DNA from: Lachnospiraceae bacterium
GTDB taxonomy: Bacteria; Bacillota; Clostridia; Lachnospirales; Lachnospiraceae
Assembly: GCA_017453065.1 (NCBI GenBank)
Contig: JAFTKW010000004.1
Location: forward strand, 124,001-188,000
Length of the DNA stretch: 64,000 nt
Direction of reading: 5' to 3'
The first letter of the stretch is position 1. Each line of letters starts with the position of its first letter. The notes under the pieces were generated by a model. It saw nothing but the letters and a program-made list of their open reading frames with translations. It made no database searches and was not told the DNA's origin. A program made the position numbers and the translations under genes. Below are positions 48,895-57,582 of the stretch, in pieces.

Positions 48895-50802
48895 TTAGCA
48901 GCCGGATTCTGTGGCATGCACCTGCTGTTTCATAACATACATAGCTTCGTCTGCTTTGCGCAAGTATTCTTCCAAACTGTAGCTTTCGCCTGGATGAATA
49001 ACTACGGCGCCGAAGCTTACGGAAAGTGGGAAACACAAATCACGGGTCTGCTTCAACTTGTTTAGATTGGCGGCTAGTTGATTTTTCAGTGCCTCGGCAT
49101 CTTGCTCTGTTTTGCATTCGCCAACCAGAATAAATTCATCACCGCCAAAGCGAACGGCAATCCAATCGGATGGCATCGTCATCTTAAGGGCATCCGCCAC
49201 AGTGCAGATGGCTATATCGCCTTGTAGATGCCCATATTGGTCGTTGATAAGTTTCATGCTGTTGATGTCTGCGAAAATCATAGCACCTAATTTGCCTTCT
49301 AGTTGGCAACGCTGCAAACAAGGGAACGCTAAGGCATCATAACCGGTACGGTTGTTGAGGCCTGTCAAACCATCCGTCATGGATGCAAGAGTTAACTTCT
49401 TGTTTAGTTCCTCTAAGCGGATACTTTGATGGACTCTGTCCAAATCTTGGCTGACATGTCTGGCCCAAGTGTACAAGGTTTGATTGTATAGGTTTTTGAG
49501 TTCATCTATAAAGATAGCATATCCCACACTCTTATCTTCTACGTGAAGAGGTATAAAGAGATAAAAATGGGACTGGTTTTCGTCTAATTGGATAGGGGGA
49601 AGCAAATCTTTGCTGTTAAAGGTACTTCCTGGAGTGGCCTGTCCACCCTCCAAATGTACAAAAACTTCCATTCGCTCTGTATAGCCAATGGAGCCTCTGT
49701 TTTGAGCTACTTCGCTGTCACCGAAATAACCGTCCACCAGACAGACTAAGAAATTGGCGCCTTCAAAGGTATGGTTGTAAGCGAAGTTCCAGCCAAGATG
49801 ATCTTTTAAACTGGTAACATTGGTGATTTTGGCCAGCATGTCGTCGATATGTCTGAGATGCCATTCGTTTATGCTGCTTTCTCTCTCAGCTTTTTGACTT
49901 CTTATGATAGCACGGCGTCTATTTTCTTTTCGAAGTTCATTTACTTTACATCCACAGCTCTCGCCCAGGAAGGCAATGGACTTGTATTCTATGTCGTCAA
50001 GCACCTGTACTCCATCTATTTGCTTGATAACATGGTCTAAGGCATCATATCCAAGCTGATCCCATTCTCTGACTACCGTGGAAAGGATAGGATAAAGTTC
50101 CTGACTCTTTTTGATACAGTCGCAGCCAGTGACAATTACCTGCTCGGGAACATTGATGCCCATTTGATCTAGTACGGCACATGCAGCGATGGCCATTTCG
50201 TCATTGGCGCACACAAAGGCATCTGGCAGAGCATTGCCAGCCTTCAGCCAATCGGTCAAAAGATTGTAGGTGTCATAGTAGGACCAGTTGCCGTAAAGAA
50301 TCTGATTAGGAGTAAGACTGCAGTCCACTTCGGCCAAGGCATCTTTTACAGCGCGCATGCGATTTTGGTTTTCAATGTTGTCTGCAGGACCACTTATATA
50401 TATAACATTGCGAACCTGATGGTCTTTCGTTAGGTGAGATACCAGATGGAAGATACCAGAATAGGTGTCAGTATAAAGGAATGGTATGCCGTCTAATTTG
50501 TATTCCAGACTGACTGCAGGGATGCCGTGTTTCACCACCGCGTCGTTTAAGTAGGCACGTTCGGAAGAAAGATTAATGGTATTGGTGAGCAGTATAACTC
50601 CATCGAACATAGTGAGCTCGGGCAGCTCAAATATGCTTTTCTCACCGATATTGTCAGGTAGTCCTTCTGCTCCAGAAGAATAGTTGACGAAGACATACAA
50701 ATCTACGTTTGTACCAGAAGCTCTTCGTTTTACTCCTTCTAGAACCAATTCAAGAAATTCGCCACTCCATCCGTTGGCAAAAATGGCCACTTTTTTCTTC
50801 AT
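48895..50802 (-). CDS. cytoplasmic sugar-binding-domain diguanylate cyclase (PBP-GGDEF)
   Basis: 635 residues from the ATG at 50802 (AGGAG 11 bases before; a GTG three codons earlier is too close). No signal peptide, no membrane helix, no helix-turn-helix. Residues about 1-285 resemble the LacI/GalR-type periplasmic-binding fold (KKKVAIFANGWSGEF; PDAFVCANDEMAIAAC near 200). A middle region (about 300-460) may be GAF-like. A GGDEF domain (about 470-630) with intact FGGDEF follows. No RxxD inhibitory site is visible before the GGDEF. It should make cyclic di-GMP in response to a small ligand, probably a sugar. Convergent with the galactanase gene. Confidence 0.88.
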   Translation of the reverse strand: MKKKVAIFANGWSGEFLELVLEGVKRRASGTNVDLYVFVNYSSGAEGLPDNIGEKSIFELPELTMFDGVILLTNTINLSSERAYLNDAVVKHGIPAVSLEYKLDGIPFLYTDTYSGIFHLVSHLTKDHQVRNVIYISGPADNIENQNRMRAVKDALAEVDCSLTPNQILYGNWSYYDTYNLLTDWLKAGNALPDAFVCANDEMAIAACAVLDQMGINVPEQVIVTGCDCIKKSQELYPILSTVVREWDQLGYDALDHVIKQIDGVQVLDDIEYKSIAFLGESCGCKVNELRKENRRRAIIRSQKAERESSINEWHLRHIDDMLAKITNVTSLKDHLGWNFAYNHTFEGANFLVCLVDGYFGDSEVAQNRGSIGYTERMEVFVHLEGGQATPGSTFNSKDLLPPIQLDENQSHFYLFIPLHVEDKSVGYAIFIDELKNLYNQTLYTWARHVSQDLDRVHQSIRLEELNKKLTLASMTDGLTGLNNRTGYDALAFPCLQRCQLEGKLGAMIFADINSMKLINDQYGHLQGDIAICTVADALKMTMPSDWIAVRFGGDEFILVGECKTEQDAEALKNQLAANLNKLKQTRDLCFPLSVSFGAVVIHPGESYSLEEYLRKADEAMYVMKQQVHATESGC

Positions 50803-51000
50803 AGTTATCACGGCTCCTATAAAGTAGTTTAGATATATACTATTATACTACGAAAGATGTGAGAATTCACTATTAAATTATTGCTCAATTTCTTTCAATC
50901 TTTGCGTTTGAGAAATTATTTTTGGTTAATTGTATTCTTTTTCATATAGTTGTATGCTATAATTAGTTATATTTTAGATAGATGAGAGTGAGAATAAAAA
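50803..51000. promoter_or_regulatory. divergent promoters of the PBP-GGDEF gene and the traX operon
   Basis: On the minus strand TATAAT occupies 50842-50847. On the plus strand an extended -10 TGCTATAAT ends at 50963. Both have poor -35 elements. The region is A/T rich with no ORF. Confidence 0.5.
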
Positions 51001-51693
51001 GTGGAGCGAGAGAGAGGTTTTGTCTCAGGAAATCAACTGAAGATGATAGCGCTACTTGCTATGACCTGTGACCATGTTGGGAAGCAGATTTTTCCACAGG
51101 TGGTCTGGCTTCAGATAGTAGGACGTTTGGCTTTTCCAATCTTTGCGTATATGATTGCGGAAGGCTGTGTACACACAAAGAATAGGAAAAAATATCTTGC
51201 CAGTATGGCACTGTTAGCACTGATTTGCCAGGTAGTATATTTTGTGTTTATGGGCTCGTTGTACCAAAGCGTGCTGGTGACTTTCTCGCTGGCAATTGTG
51301 TTGATTTATGCCATAGACTTTGCCAAGACTCATTTGAATTTCGTGGGAGCCTGGGTGGTGGTTACCGCTTTTGGTGCGGTGTGGTTTGTAAGTGTGGGAC
51401 TGCCCATATTGCTTGAGCGGACGGATTATGCCATAGACTACGGGCTGACAGGGATTCTGCTGGTGGTGGGGATTTATCTAGCTAAGGGCAGAGCGATGAA
51501 ACTGGTAGTGGCAGCGGTTTTGCTGGTGGCGCTTAGTTTAAATTCAGAGACAGTCCAATGGTATGGACTATTTTCGTTGCCTTTACTTGCTTTATATAGT
51601 GGGAGAAGAGGCAGAGGTGGTTTTAAGTATCTGTTTTATATTTATTATCCGGCCCATTTGGCGTGTATTTATCTATTGAGTTTGGTGATTTGA
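51001..51693 (+). CDS. TraX-family membrane protein
   Basis: 230 residues from a GTG. About seven hydrophobic helices. The TraX signature is at the N-terminus: GNQLKMIALLAMTCDHVGK (about 8-26) and VGRLAFPIFAYMIAEG (about 39-54). The F-plasmid TraX acetylates pilin, but chromosomal relatives are common in Firmicutes and are acyltransferase-3-like membrane proteins of unknown target. No conjugation gene is nearby. Upstream of cardiolipin synthase, so an envelope role is plausible. Confidence 0.85.
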   Translation: MERERGFVSGNQLKMIALLAMTCDHVGKQIFPQVVWLQIVGRLAFPIFAYMIAEGCVHTKNRKKYLASMALLALICQVVYFVFMGSLYQSVLVTFSLAIVLIYAIDFAKTHLNFVGAWVVVTAFGAVWFVSVGLPILLERTDYAIDYGLTGILLVVGIYLAKGRAMKLVVAAVLLVALSLNSETVQWYGLFSLPLLALYSGRRGRGGFKYLFYIYYPAHLACIYLLSLVI

Positions 51694-51748
51694 GATAATT
51701 TTAGATTTTAGATGGATTAATATTTTAGATTAGAGAAGGGATGAACGC

Positions 51749-53314
51749 ATGAAAAAGAAGATTGTCATTTATGATTTGCGAGGAAAAAGAGAAAAAGAGA
51801 TTCTGCATATTCCTCTGCGCTTTATTTTGGCTATGATGTTGATTTTGGCAGAAACGTTGGCTGTACTGGGGATAGTAATTTGGTGTGCAATACATATCCC
51901 ATATTTCTATCTGGCTATGGCGTTGACACATTTTGTCTGTGTGCTTTTGATTATCAACTCTCAAGAGAATCCTGAGTACAAGATACCATGGCTTATGTTT
52001 GTACTGTTGGTGCCAGTAGCAGGATTTATGATTTACTTCATGTTTTACGATAGGAAACTGTCCAAAAAGTATGCGAAACGTCTCATAAAGATTACAGAGG
52101 AAGAAGTAAACACCAAGGATGAGGGCGTATTGGAGCAGCTTCAAAAAGAGGACAATCGTGCCTACATGCAGGCTAGATTGCTTTGTAAAATGAGTGGAAC
52201 TCATGTGTACCGAAATACCAAGGCGAAGTATTTTGACATGGGCGAAAAAATGCATGTCAGTATGTTAGAGGACTTGAAGAAGGCGAAGAAGTTTATCTTC
52301 TTGGAGTACTTTATCATTGAAGAAGGAAAGTTTTGGAACAGCATCCTGGAAATTTTGAAAGAGAAGGCAGCACAGGGTGTGGATGTCAGAGTGGTGTATG
52401 ACGATATTGGCTGTATGTGTACACTTCCTGGTAATTATTATAAAGTTTTGAAGGGATATGGAATCAAAGCGGTTCCTTTTGCAAAACTGCGTGGTCAGGC
52501 CAACAATGAGTTCAATAACCGCAGTCATAGAAAAATCATGGTAATTGACGGTGAAGTAGGCTATACAGGCGGCGTCAATATTGCAGATGAGTATATCAAT
52601 GAAATTCATTTGTATGGCCTTTGGAAGGACGTAGGAATTCGCTTAGAAGGCGAAGCGGTGGTACAGCTTACCTCTATATTCCTTTCTGACTATGAGATGA
52701 ATGTTCGCACTCCAGTGGCTGAGTTTGCGCCATATTTTTGGAACGTGGCATCCGTTGCTGATGAAGGCTATGTCATTCCGTTTCGAGATGGCCCTGCACC
52801 GCTTTATAAGCAGCGCGTTGCAAAGGTTATGATTATGAATATGCTCAGCGAGGCGGAGCGTTATGTTTATATGATGACACCGTATTTGATTGTGGACAAT
52901 GAACTTTGTCAGGCCATTGAAAACGCGGCACTGCGAGGAGTAGATGTGCGAATCATTACTCCGCATATTCCAGACAAAAAATTGGTATTTACCATGACCA
53001 GAAGCCATTACAAGAGACTGATGGATGCAGGTGCAAGGATTTATGAATTTGAACCTGGATTTGTGCATGCCAAGGTATATATGAGCGATGACAAATGCGC
53101 CATCGTGGGCACTGTAAATTTGGACTACAGAAGCTTAGTGCATCACTTTGAAAATGGCGTGTGGCTATATAAACATGATGTGCTGACAGAAATCAAAGAA
53201 GACCTGAATGGTACAATGGAGCAGTCTATTGAAATCAAAGAAGGCTACATTAAGGAAACCTTATTACAGAAATTAATTCGCGCATTGGTAAGGATATTCT
53301 CCCCAATGCTGTAG
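51749..53314 (+). CDS. cls: cardiolipin synthase (phospholipase D family)
   Basis: 521 residues. Three N-terminal hydrophobic helices (about 20-105), then two PLD domains. The HKD motifs are intact: SHRKIMVID (about 256-264) and HAKVYMSDD (about 438-446). It joins two phosphatidylglycerol molecules to make cardiolipin. The histidine kinase gene follows after 9 bases with AGGAGG, so they are co-transcribed. Confidence 0.93.
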   Translation: MKKKIVIYDLRGKREKEILHIPLRFILAMMLILAETLAVLGIVIWCAIHIPYFYLAMALTHFVCVLLIINSQENPEYKIPWLMFVLLVPVAGFMIYFMFYDRKLSKKYAKRLIKITEEEVNTKDEGVLEQLQKEDNRAYMQARLLCKMSGTHVYRNTKAKYFDMGEKMHVSMLEDLKKAKKFIFLEYFIIEEGKFWNSILEILKEKAAQGVDVRVVYDDIGCMCTLPGNYYKVLKGYGIKAVPFAKLRGQANNEFNNRSHRKIMVIDGEVGYTGGVNIADEYINEIHLYGLWKDVGIRLEGEAVVQLTSIFLSDYEMNVRTPVAEFAPYFWNVASVADEGYVIPFRDGPAPLYKQRVAKVMIMNMLSEAERYVYMMTPYLIVDNELCQAIENAALRGVDVRIITPHIPDKKLVFTMTRSHYKRLMDAGARIYEFEPGFVHAKVYMSDDKCAIVGTVNLDYRSLVHHFENGVWLYKHDVLTEIKEDLNGTMEQSIEIKEGYIKETLLQKLIRALVRIFSPML

Positions 53315-53323
53315 GAGGACTAG

Positions 53324-56300
53324 ATGGGCTATTTTATACTAGCATTGCAAGTAATCGGTATAAGCGTTCCAATTGTGGGTGTCATAGTTCTATTGCATAG
53401 GGAGCAACACAAACTTTCTGTGCATTTGATGCTGACCGACATAGGCTGTCTGGTGATGAACTGCGGATATTATCTGTTGCTCCGCAGTAACACTTACGAT
53501 GAAGCTATGCTTGCCCTCAGAATACAGTATCTTGGTAATTTGCTGTTTTATTACTTTTTTGGCATGTTTCTTGTTTTTTACTTTAACCGCATAGTGCCAA
53601 GATTTCTTTTTTACATTTGGGCATTCTATGAGGGCCTGACATTGATAGCTCTGTGGAATGAGCCGTTTATGAGACTAGTATTTCGCAGCATTGAATATAC
53701 CTACAAGCCCAATTGGAATCTACATGTGTTGGAAGTGGAGCTGGGATTGGCATTTATCGTCAGATACAGTATTATCGCCTTTATATTGCTGGGAGCCCTA
53801 GGTTTTACTACGATTCGAATGTTTCTTACGAAAAATGAATCGGAGAGAAATAATTTCGCTAGACTGGCAGGGGCAGAATTTATAGTTATGCTTTCGTTAA
53901 GCATCACTATAATTGTCAACCCACAGTATGATATTATGCCACTGATGGGGTCGCTGGCCATCTGCTCTATTATTTTGAGTGTGCTTCACGGTGAATTTTT
54001 CGGTATTGCTGAGATGGGCAAGACTTGGGTTTTTGATCAGATGAGCGATGCTGTAATCATCGTAGACAAAAGCTTTGGATATGTGGATTCCAATGCTTGT
54101 GCCAAGGCGATTTTCCCAGAACTAAAAAATATGATACCTGGAATTAAGGTTCCGGGATGCATATATGAGTTGTTTGCCACAGATAGAGAAAACTGCGATA
54201 TGAACGGGAAGTTCTATACCCGCAAGTTGAACTATCTGGCACAGGATGGTAAGTCCGAAGGCTATAGCCTCCTTTTGACGGATGTGACCCATCAGCATGA
54301 ATTGATGGAGCAGCTTAAAGAGGAAAAAGAGAGAGCGGATGAGGCCAATCAGGCAAAGTCAGCATTTATGTCCAATATGTCGCATGAGATACGTACTCCT
54401 ATGAATGCAATTGTTGGAATGACAGATATATTGCTTCGCAGGCAGTTTTCACCACAGGAGACGGAGTATCTGCAAAACATCAAGAATTCGGGAAATGCAT
54501 TGCTGACCATTATCAATGATATTCTGGATTTGTCTAAGATTGAGTCTGGTAAACTGGAGATTGTAGAGGAAAGTTACGAGCCTATGTCTCTGTTTAGCGA
54601 CTTGAGTATGATCTTCCTCAATCGAATAGGCGATAAAGATATTGAACTGATTTTTGATATAGACAAAAAATTGCCTTTGAAGTTGAAAGGGGATGCATTA
54701 AGGCTACGCCAGGTCATCATCAATCTGGTAAACAATGCCATTAAGTTTACAGACAAAGGCCATGTGAAATTGGCGGTAGAGATTACAGGAATTGTAGATG
54801 ACAAAATAGAACTGTTATTTAGAGTCGTAGATACAGGACAGGGAATTAAGAGAGAGGATTTGAGCAAACTGTTTGGCTCTTTCCAACAAGTGGATACCAA
54901 GAAAAACCGTCACAAAGAGGGAACTGGTCTTGGACTTGCTATTTCTAAGCAACTGGTCGAAATGATGGGAGGCACTATTGGGGTTGCAAGTGAATATGGC
55001 AAAGGTAGTGAATTCTATTTCACTCTGCCGCAGATGGTGATGGATGCTCAGTGCGCAGCAACCAAGAAAGAGCACGGACGAGTGGCAGTCAGCGGCTGGA
55101 TGAGAAGCCAAAAAAATATGGAGATATTGCAGAAACTGACGAAAGACTATGCATTGGTTTTTGTAGATAGAGAAGCGGCATGGGAGAGGGGCTCTTATCC
55201 GAATTTTTTCTTTGTGGATGATATGGAACTACTAGGACAGGTGTCAAAACAGGTGCCCAAGGACGCCAACACAACGCTGTGCTTATTGCAGAATCCGATG
55301 CGTGATAGCGCCTGGTCTGATGTCTGGGAACAGCCTACCATTATGATGAACAAGCCGCTCTATAGTTTAAATTTCTGCCAGATTATCAACGGAGAGCGAA
55401 GCGGTAGCTTTGTGGAAGAGGAAAAATTACAGAACTTTGTTGCTCCAGAAGCAGAGATCTTGATTGTAGATGACAATGAGATGAACCTTAAGGTGGCAAT
55501 GGGTCTGTTAGAGCCACTAAAATTGAAGATAGATACTGCAGGGGACGGCAAGGAAGCCCTTGAGATGATTCAGCGCAAGCACTATCATTTAGTCTTTATG
55601 GACCACATGATGCCTGTGTTGGATGGCATCGAGGCGACCAAATTGCTTAGGCAGATGGAAGATCCATATTGTCAGCAGGTTCCGGTGATAGCATTGACCG
55701 CCAATGCGGTAGTGGAGGCCAAAGCGACGTTCCTGGCAGCAGGCATGAATGATTTTGTGGCCAAGCCAATCAAAATGAAGGATATCTGTGAGAAATTGCG
55801 CAAGCATTTGCCACCACAATTTATTCAGGAGACAAGCAGAAACAGCCAGAGTAAAGCTACCAATCTGCCTGCGATTGAAGGCTTGGACGTGGAAGAGGGC
55901 ATTCGTAACACTGGCAGTTTGGAATTGTTCTTAAGTCTTTTGGGAGATTTCTATAGGCTTATTGACATGAAGGCTGACAAGATGGAAAAATGTCTTGAGC
56001 AAGGCCAAATTAAGGAGTATGTGATCGAAGTTCATGCACTGAAGAATACAGCTAGATTGATTGGTGCCATGGAACTGTCTGGTCAGTGCTATACATTGGA
56101 GAGATATGGGAATGAAGGAAAAGTAGACAGAGTGCTCGAAGAGACACCATCTATGCTGGCCTTGTATCGAAGCTACAAAGAACTGCTTCAGAAATATGCT
56201 GCGGATGACGCGGGAGAAAAAGAGGCTGCATCAAACAAAGATTTGCTACAAATTCTGGACGGACTAAAGGATGCGGTGGATACCTTTGATTTAGACAAGG

Positions 56301-56443
56301 CCGATGCGGCTATGCGTAGCTTAGAGAAATGCCAAATTCCGCAGGTTTGGGAGGAAAAAATGACCAGACTCAGCGCTTATGTGGCGGATGTGGATATGGA
56401 GCAGGTGCTCGTTTTAGTAGAAGAGATGAAGAAGGATTTATAA
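53324..56443 (+). CDS. hybrid sensor histidine kinase (7TM-PAS-HisKA-HATPase-REC-Hpt)
   Basis: 1039 residues. Seven N-terminal helices (about 1-225, 7TM histidine-kinase sensor type), a PAS-like segment (about 230-325), a HisKA with MSHEIRTP (H354), and a HATPase domain with N-box VNNAIKFTD and GTGLGLAISK. A region of about 110 residues (about 585-690) looks like a degenerate receiver. An intact receiver (about 708-830) has D760 in VFMDHMMPVLDG. A C-terminal Hpt domain has H904 in EVHALKNTARL. It is a complete phosphorelay on one chain; no partner response regulator is adjacent. Confidence 0.92.
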   Translation: MGYFILALQVIGISVPIVGVIVLLHREQHKLSVHLMLTDIGCLVMNCGYYLLLRSNTYDEAMLALRIQYLGNLLFYYFFGMFLVFYFNRIVPRFLFYIWAFYEGLTLIALWNEPFMRLVFRSIEYTYKPNWNLHVLEVELGLAFIVRYSIIAFILLGALGFTTIRMFLTKNESERNNFARLAGAEFIVMLSLSITIIVNPQYDIMPLMGSLAICSIILSVLHGEFFGIAEMGKTWVFDQMSDAVIIVDKSFGYVDSNACAKAIFPELKNMIPGIKVPGCIYELFATDRENCDMNGKFYTRKLNYLAQDGKSEGYSLLLTDVTHQHELMEQLKEEKERADEANQAKSAFMSNMSHEIRTPMNAIVGMTDILLRRQFSPQETEYLQNIKNSGNALLTIINDILDLSKIESGKLEIVEESYEPMSLFSDLSMIFLNRIGDKDIELIFDIDKKLPLKLKGDALRLRQVIINLVNNAIKFTDKGHVKLAVEITGIVDDKIELLFRVVDTGQGIKREDLSKLFGSFQQVDTKKNRHKEGTGLGLAISKQLVEMMGGTIGVASEYGKGSEFYFTLPQMVMDAQCAATKKEHGRVAVSGWMRSQKNMEILQKLTKDYALVFVDREAAWERGSYPNFFFVDDMELLGQVSKQVPKDANTTLCLLQNPMRDSAWSDVWEQPTIMMNKPLYSLNFCQIINGERSGSFVEEEKLQNFVAPEAEILIVDDNEMNLKVAMGLLEPLKLKIDTAGDGKEALEMIQRKHYHLVFMDHMMPVLDGIEATKLLRQMEDPYCQQVPVIALTANAVVEAKATFLAAGMNDFVAKPIKMKDICEKLRKHLPPQFIQETSRNSQSKATNLPAIEGLDVEEGIRNTGSLELFLSLLGDFYRLIDMKADKMEKCLEQGQIKEYVIEVHALKNTARLIGAMELSGQCYTLERYGNEGKVDRVLEETPSMLALYRSYKELLQKYAADDAGEKEAASNKDLLQILDGLKDAVDTFDLDKADAAMRSLEKCQIPQVWEEKMTRLSAYVADVDMEQVLVLVEEMKKDL

Positions 56444-56444
56444 A

Positions 56445-56477
56445 AAACAACCCTAGAGGATGACTCTAGGGTTGTTT
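56445..56477. terminator. bidirectional terminator
   Basis: AAACAACCCTAGAG (56445-56458) and CTCTAGGGTTGTTT (56464-56477) form a perfect 14-bp stem with loop GATGA. It lies between the convergent kinase and alpha/beta hydrolase genes. Confidence 0.92.
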
Positions 56478-56478
56478 G

Positions 56479-57417
56479 CTATCTAGGGAAAAAATCTTTT
56501 AGCTCTGCCAAGTATTTGTCTGGATCCACAAGGAAACTAAGGCCATGCCCTGCATCTGGTATGGTAACCAGTTTCTTGGTGGATACGCAGGCTTCGTAGT
56601 TTTGGCGGCTCATATCGCAAGGAACAAAGTCGTCAGCCTCGCCATGATAAAAGATGACAGGCACCTGACACTTGGTGACAGCCTCTATGGCGCTACATTC
56701 TTCCAGGTTGAAGCCACAGTATAGACGTGCGGCCAATTTCACGAAGGGATAGAGAAGCTTTGCAGGCAACTTCATCTGTTTGATGACTTTCAGGATAATC
56801 TCTTTAGGAGAGGTGTATCCGCAGTCTGCAAGCACGCCAATGACATTGGGTGGAAGCTGTTCCCCTGCAGCCATAAGTACAGTGGCACCGCCCATGGATA
56901 TGCCAGTAAGAATAATTCTTACATCTGGGCCAAAATGTTGAATCATAAAGTTTACCCAGTCGAGGCAGTCTCTTTTTTCTTTGATGCCAAAGGTAATAAT
57001 GTTGCCATCGCTGGTACCACAGGCTCTTTGATCTATGATGAGAGCACTTCGCCCAAGGGCAAAACAGCGCTGCACGCCACCGCCCATATCACGCTCTGAC
57101 AATCCTCTGTATCCGTGCATCATAAGCTCGATTGGTGCGCCGGGTTCATATTCGTAATATTTGCCTCTCAAGGTTAATCCATCAAAGGACTGGATGGAGA
57201 CATCTTCATGGGGCATGGAACGAGCCTCTTTGATATAGGCTACCATTTGCTCGCGGAAAGGTTCGTATATTTCGCCGTGAGGTATAGGGTATTCTTCCTT
57301 TGGTATTTTTTGCCCGGTAGGAGCGTAAAAAGCTATGTAAAAACAGATGAAGGAGATGAGCAGTGCCAGCGCAACGAGTCCTATTAGTATACCGAGTATT
57401 ATTTTCATGTAAATCAT
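56479..57417 (-). CDS. alpha/beta hydrolase, membrane-anchored
   Basis: 312 residues from the ATG at 57417 (AAAGGA nine bases upstream; Met residues three codons earlier and later are alternatives). One N-terminal helix (about 4-28) anchors it. Alpha/beta hydrolase core: MMHGYRGLSERD oxyanion region, nucleophile Ser in GISMGG, acid Asp in HGEADDFVP, His in DAGHGLSF. Resembles the BAAT/dienelactone-like or YqkD/FrsA-like esterases of Firmicutes. Substrate unknown. Confidence 0.85.
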   Translation of the reverse strand: MIYMKIILGILIGLVALALLISFICFYIAFYAPTGQKIPKEEYPIPHGEIYEPFREQMVAYIKEARSMPHEDVSIQSFDGLTLRGKYYEYEPGAPIELMMHGYRGLSERDMGGGVQRCFALGRSALIIDQRACGTSDGNIITFGIKEKRDCLDWVNFMIQHFGPDVRIILTGISMGGATVLMAAGEQLPPNVIGVLADCGYTSPKEIILKVIKQMKLPAKLLYPFVKLAARLYCGFNLEECSAIEAVTKCQVPVIFYHGEADDFVPCDMSRQNYEACVSTKKLVTIPDAGHGLSFLVDPDKYLAELKDFFPR

Positions 57418-57582
57418 TAAAACCATCCTTTCGTAGACTTTTGTATTATAGCATTGCTCTAGGCGAAGTTCAAATGCTTGCTTGCGGACCTATTTTATTG
57501 TAAGATAATCCTAATGCAGTTTGTGAGGGCAAACTGTAAATATTTCTGGCGCGGGGGGCGTGCTTAGGTTAGGGGACACATT
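57418..57582. promoter_or_regulatory. divergent promoter region with operator-like palindrome
   Basis: The minus-strand extended -10 TGCTATAAT (complement of 57445-57453) serves the hydrolase gene. For the plus strand, TTGCGG (57482-57487) and GATAAT (57504-57509) are a possible pair. CAGTTTG-N6-CAAACTG (57517-57536) is a perfect inverted repeat just after it: operator or leader hairpin. Confidence 0.45.

Noticed and set aside
51001-51693. TraX taken as a sign of a conjugative element
   Set aside because: No relaxase, pilus, integrase or att-like repeat is near; chromosomal TraX-like proteins are common in Firmicutes.
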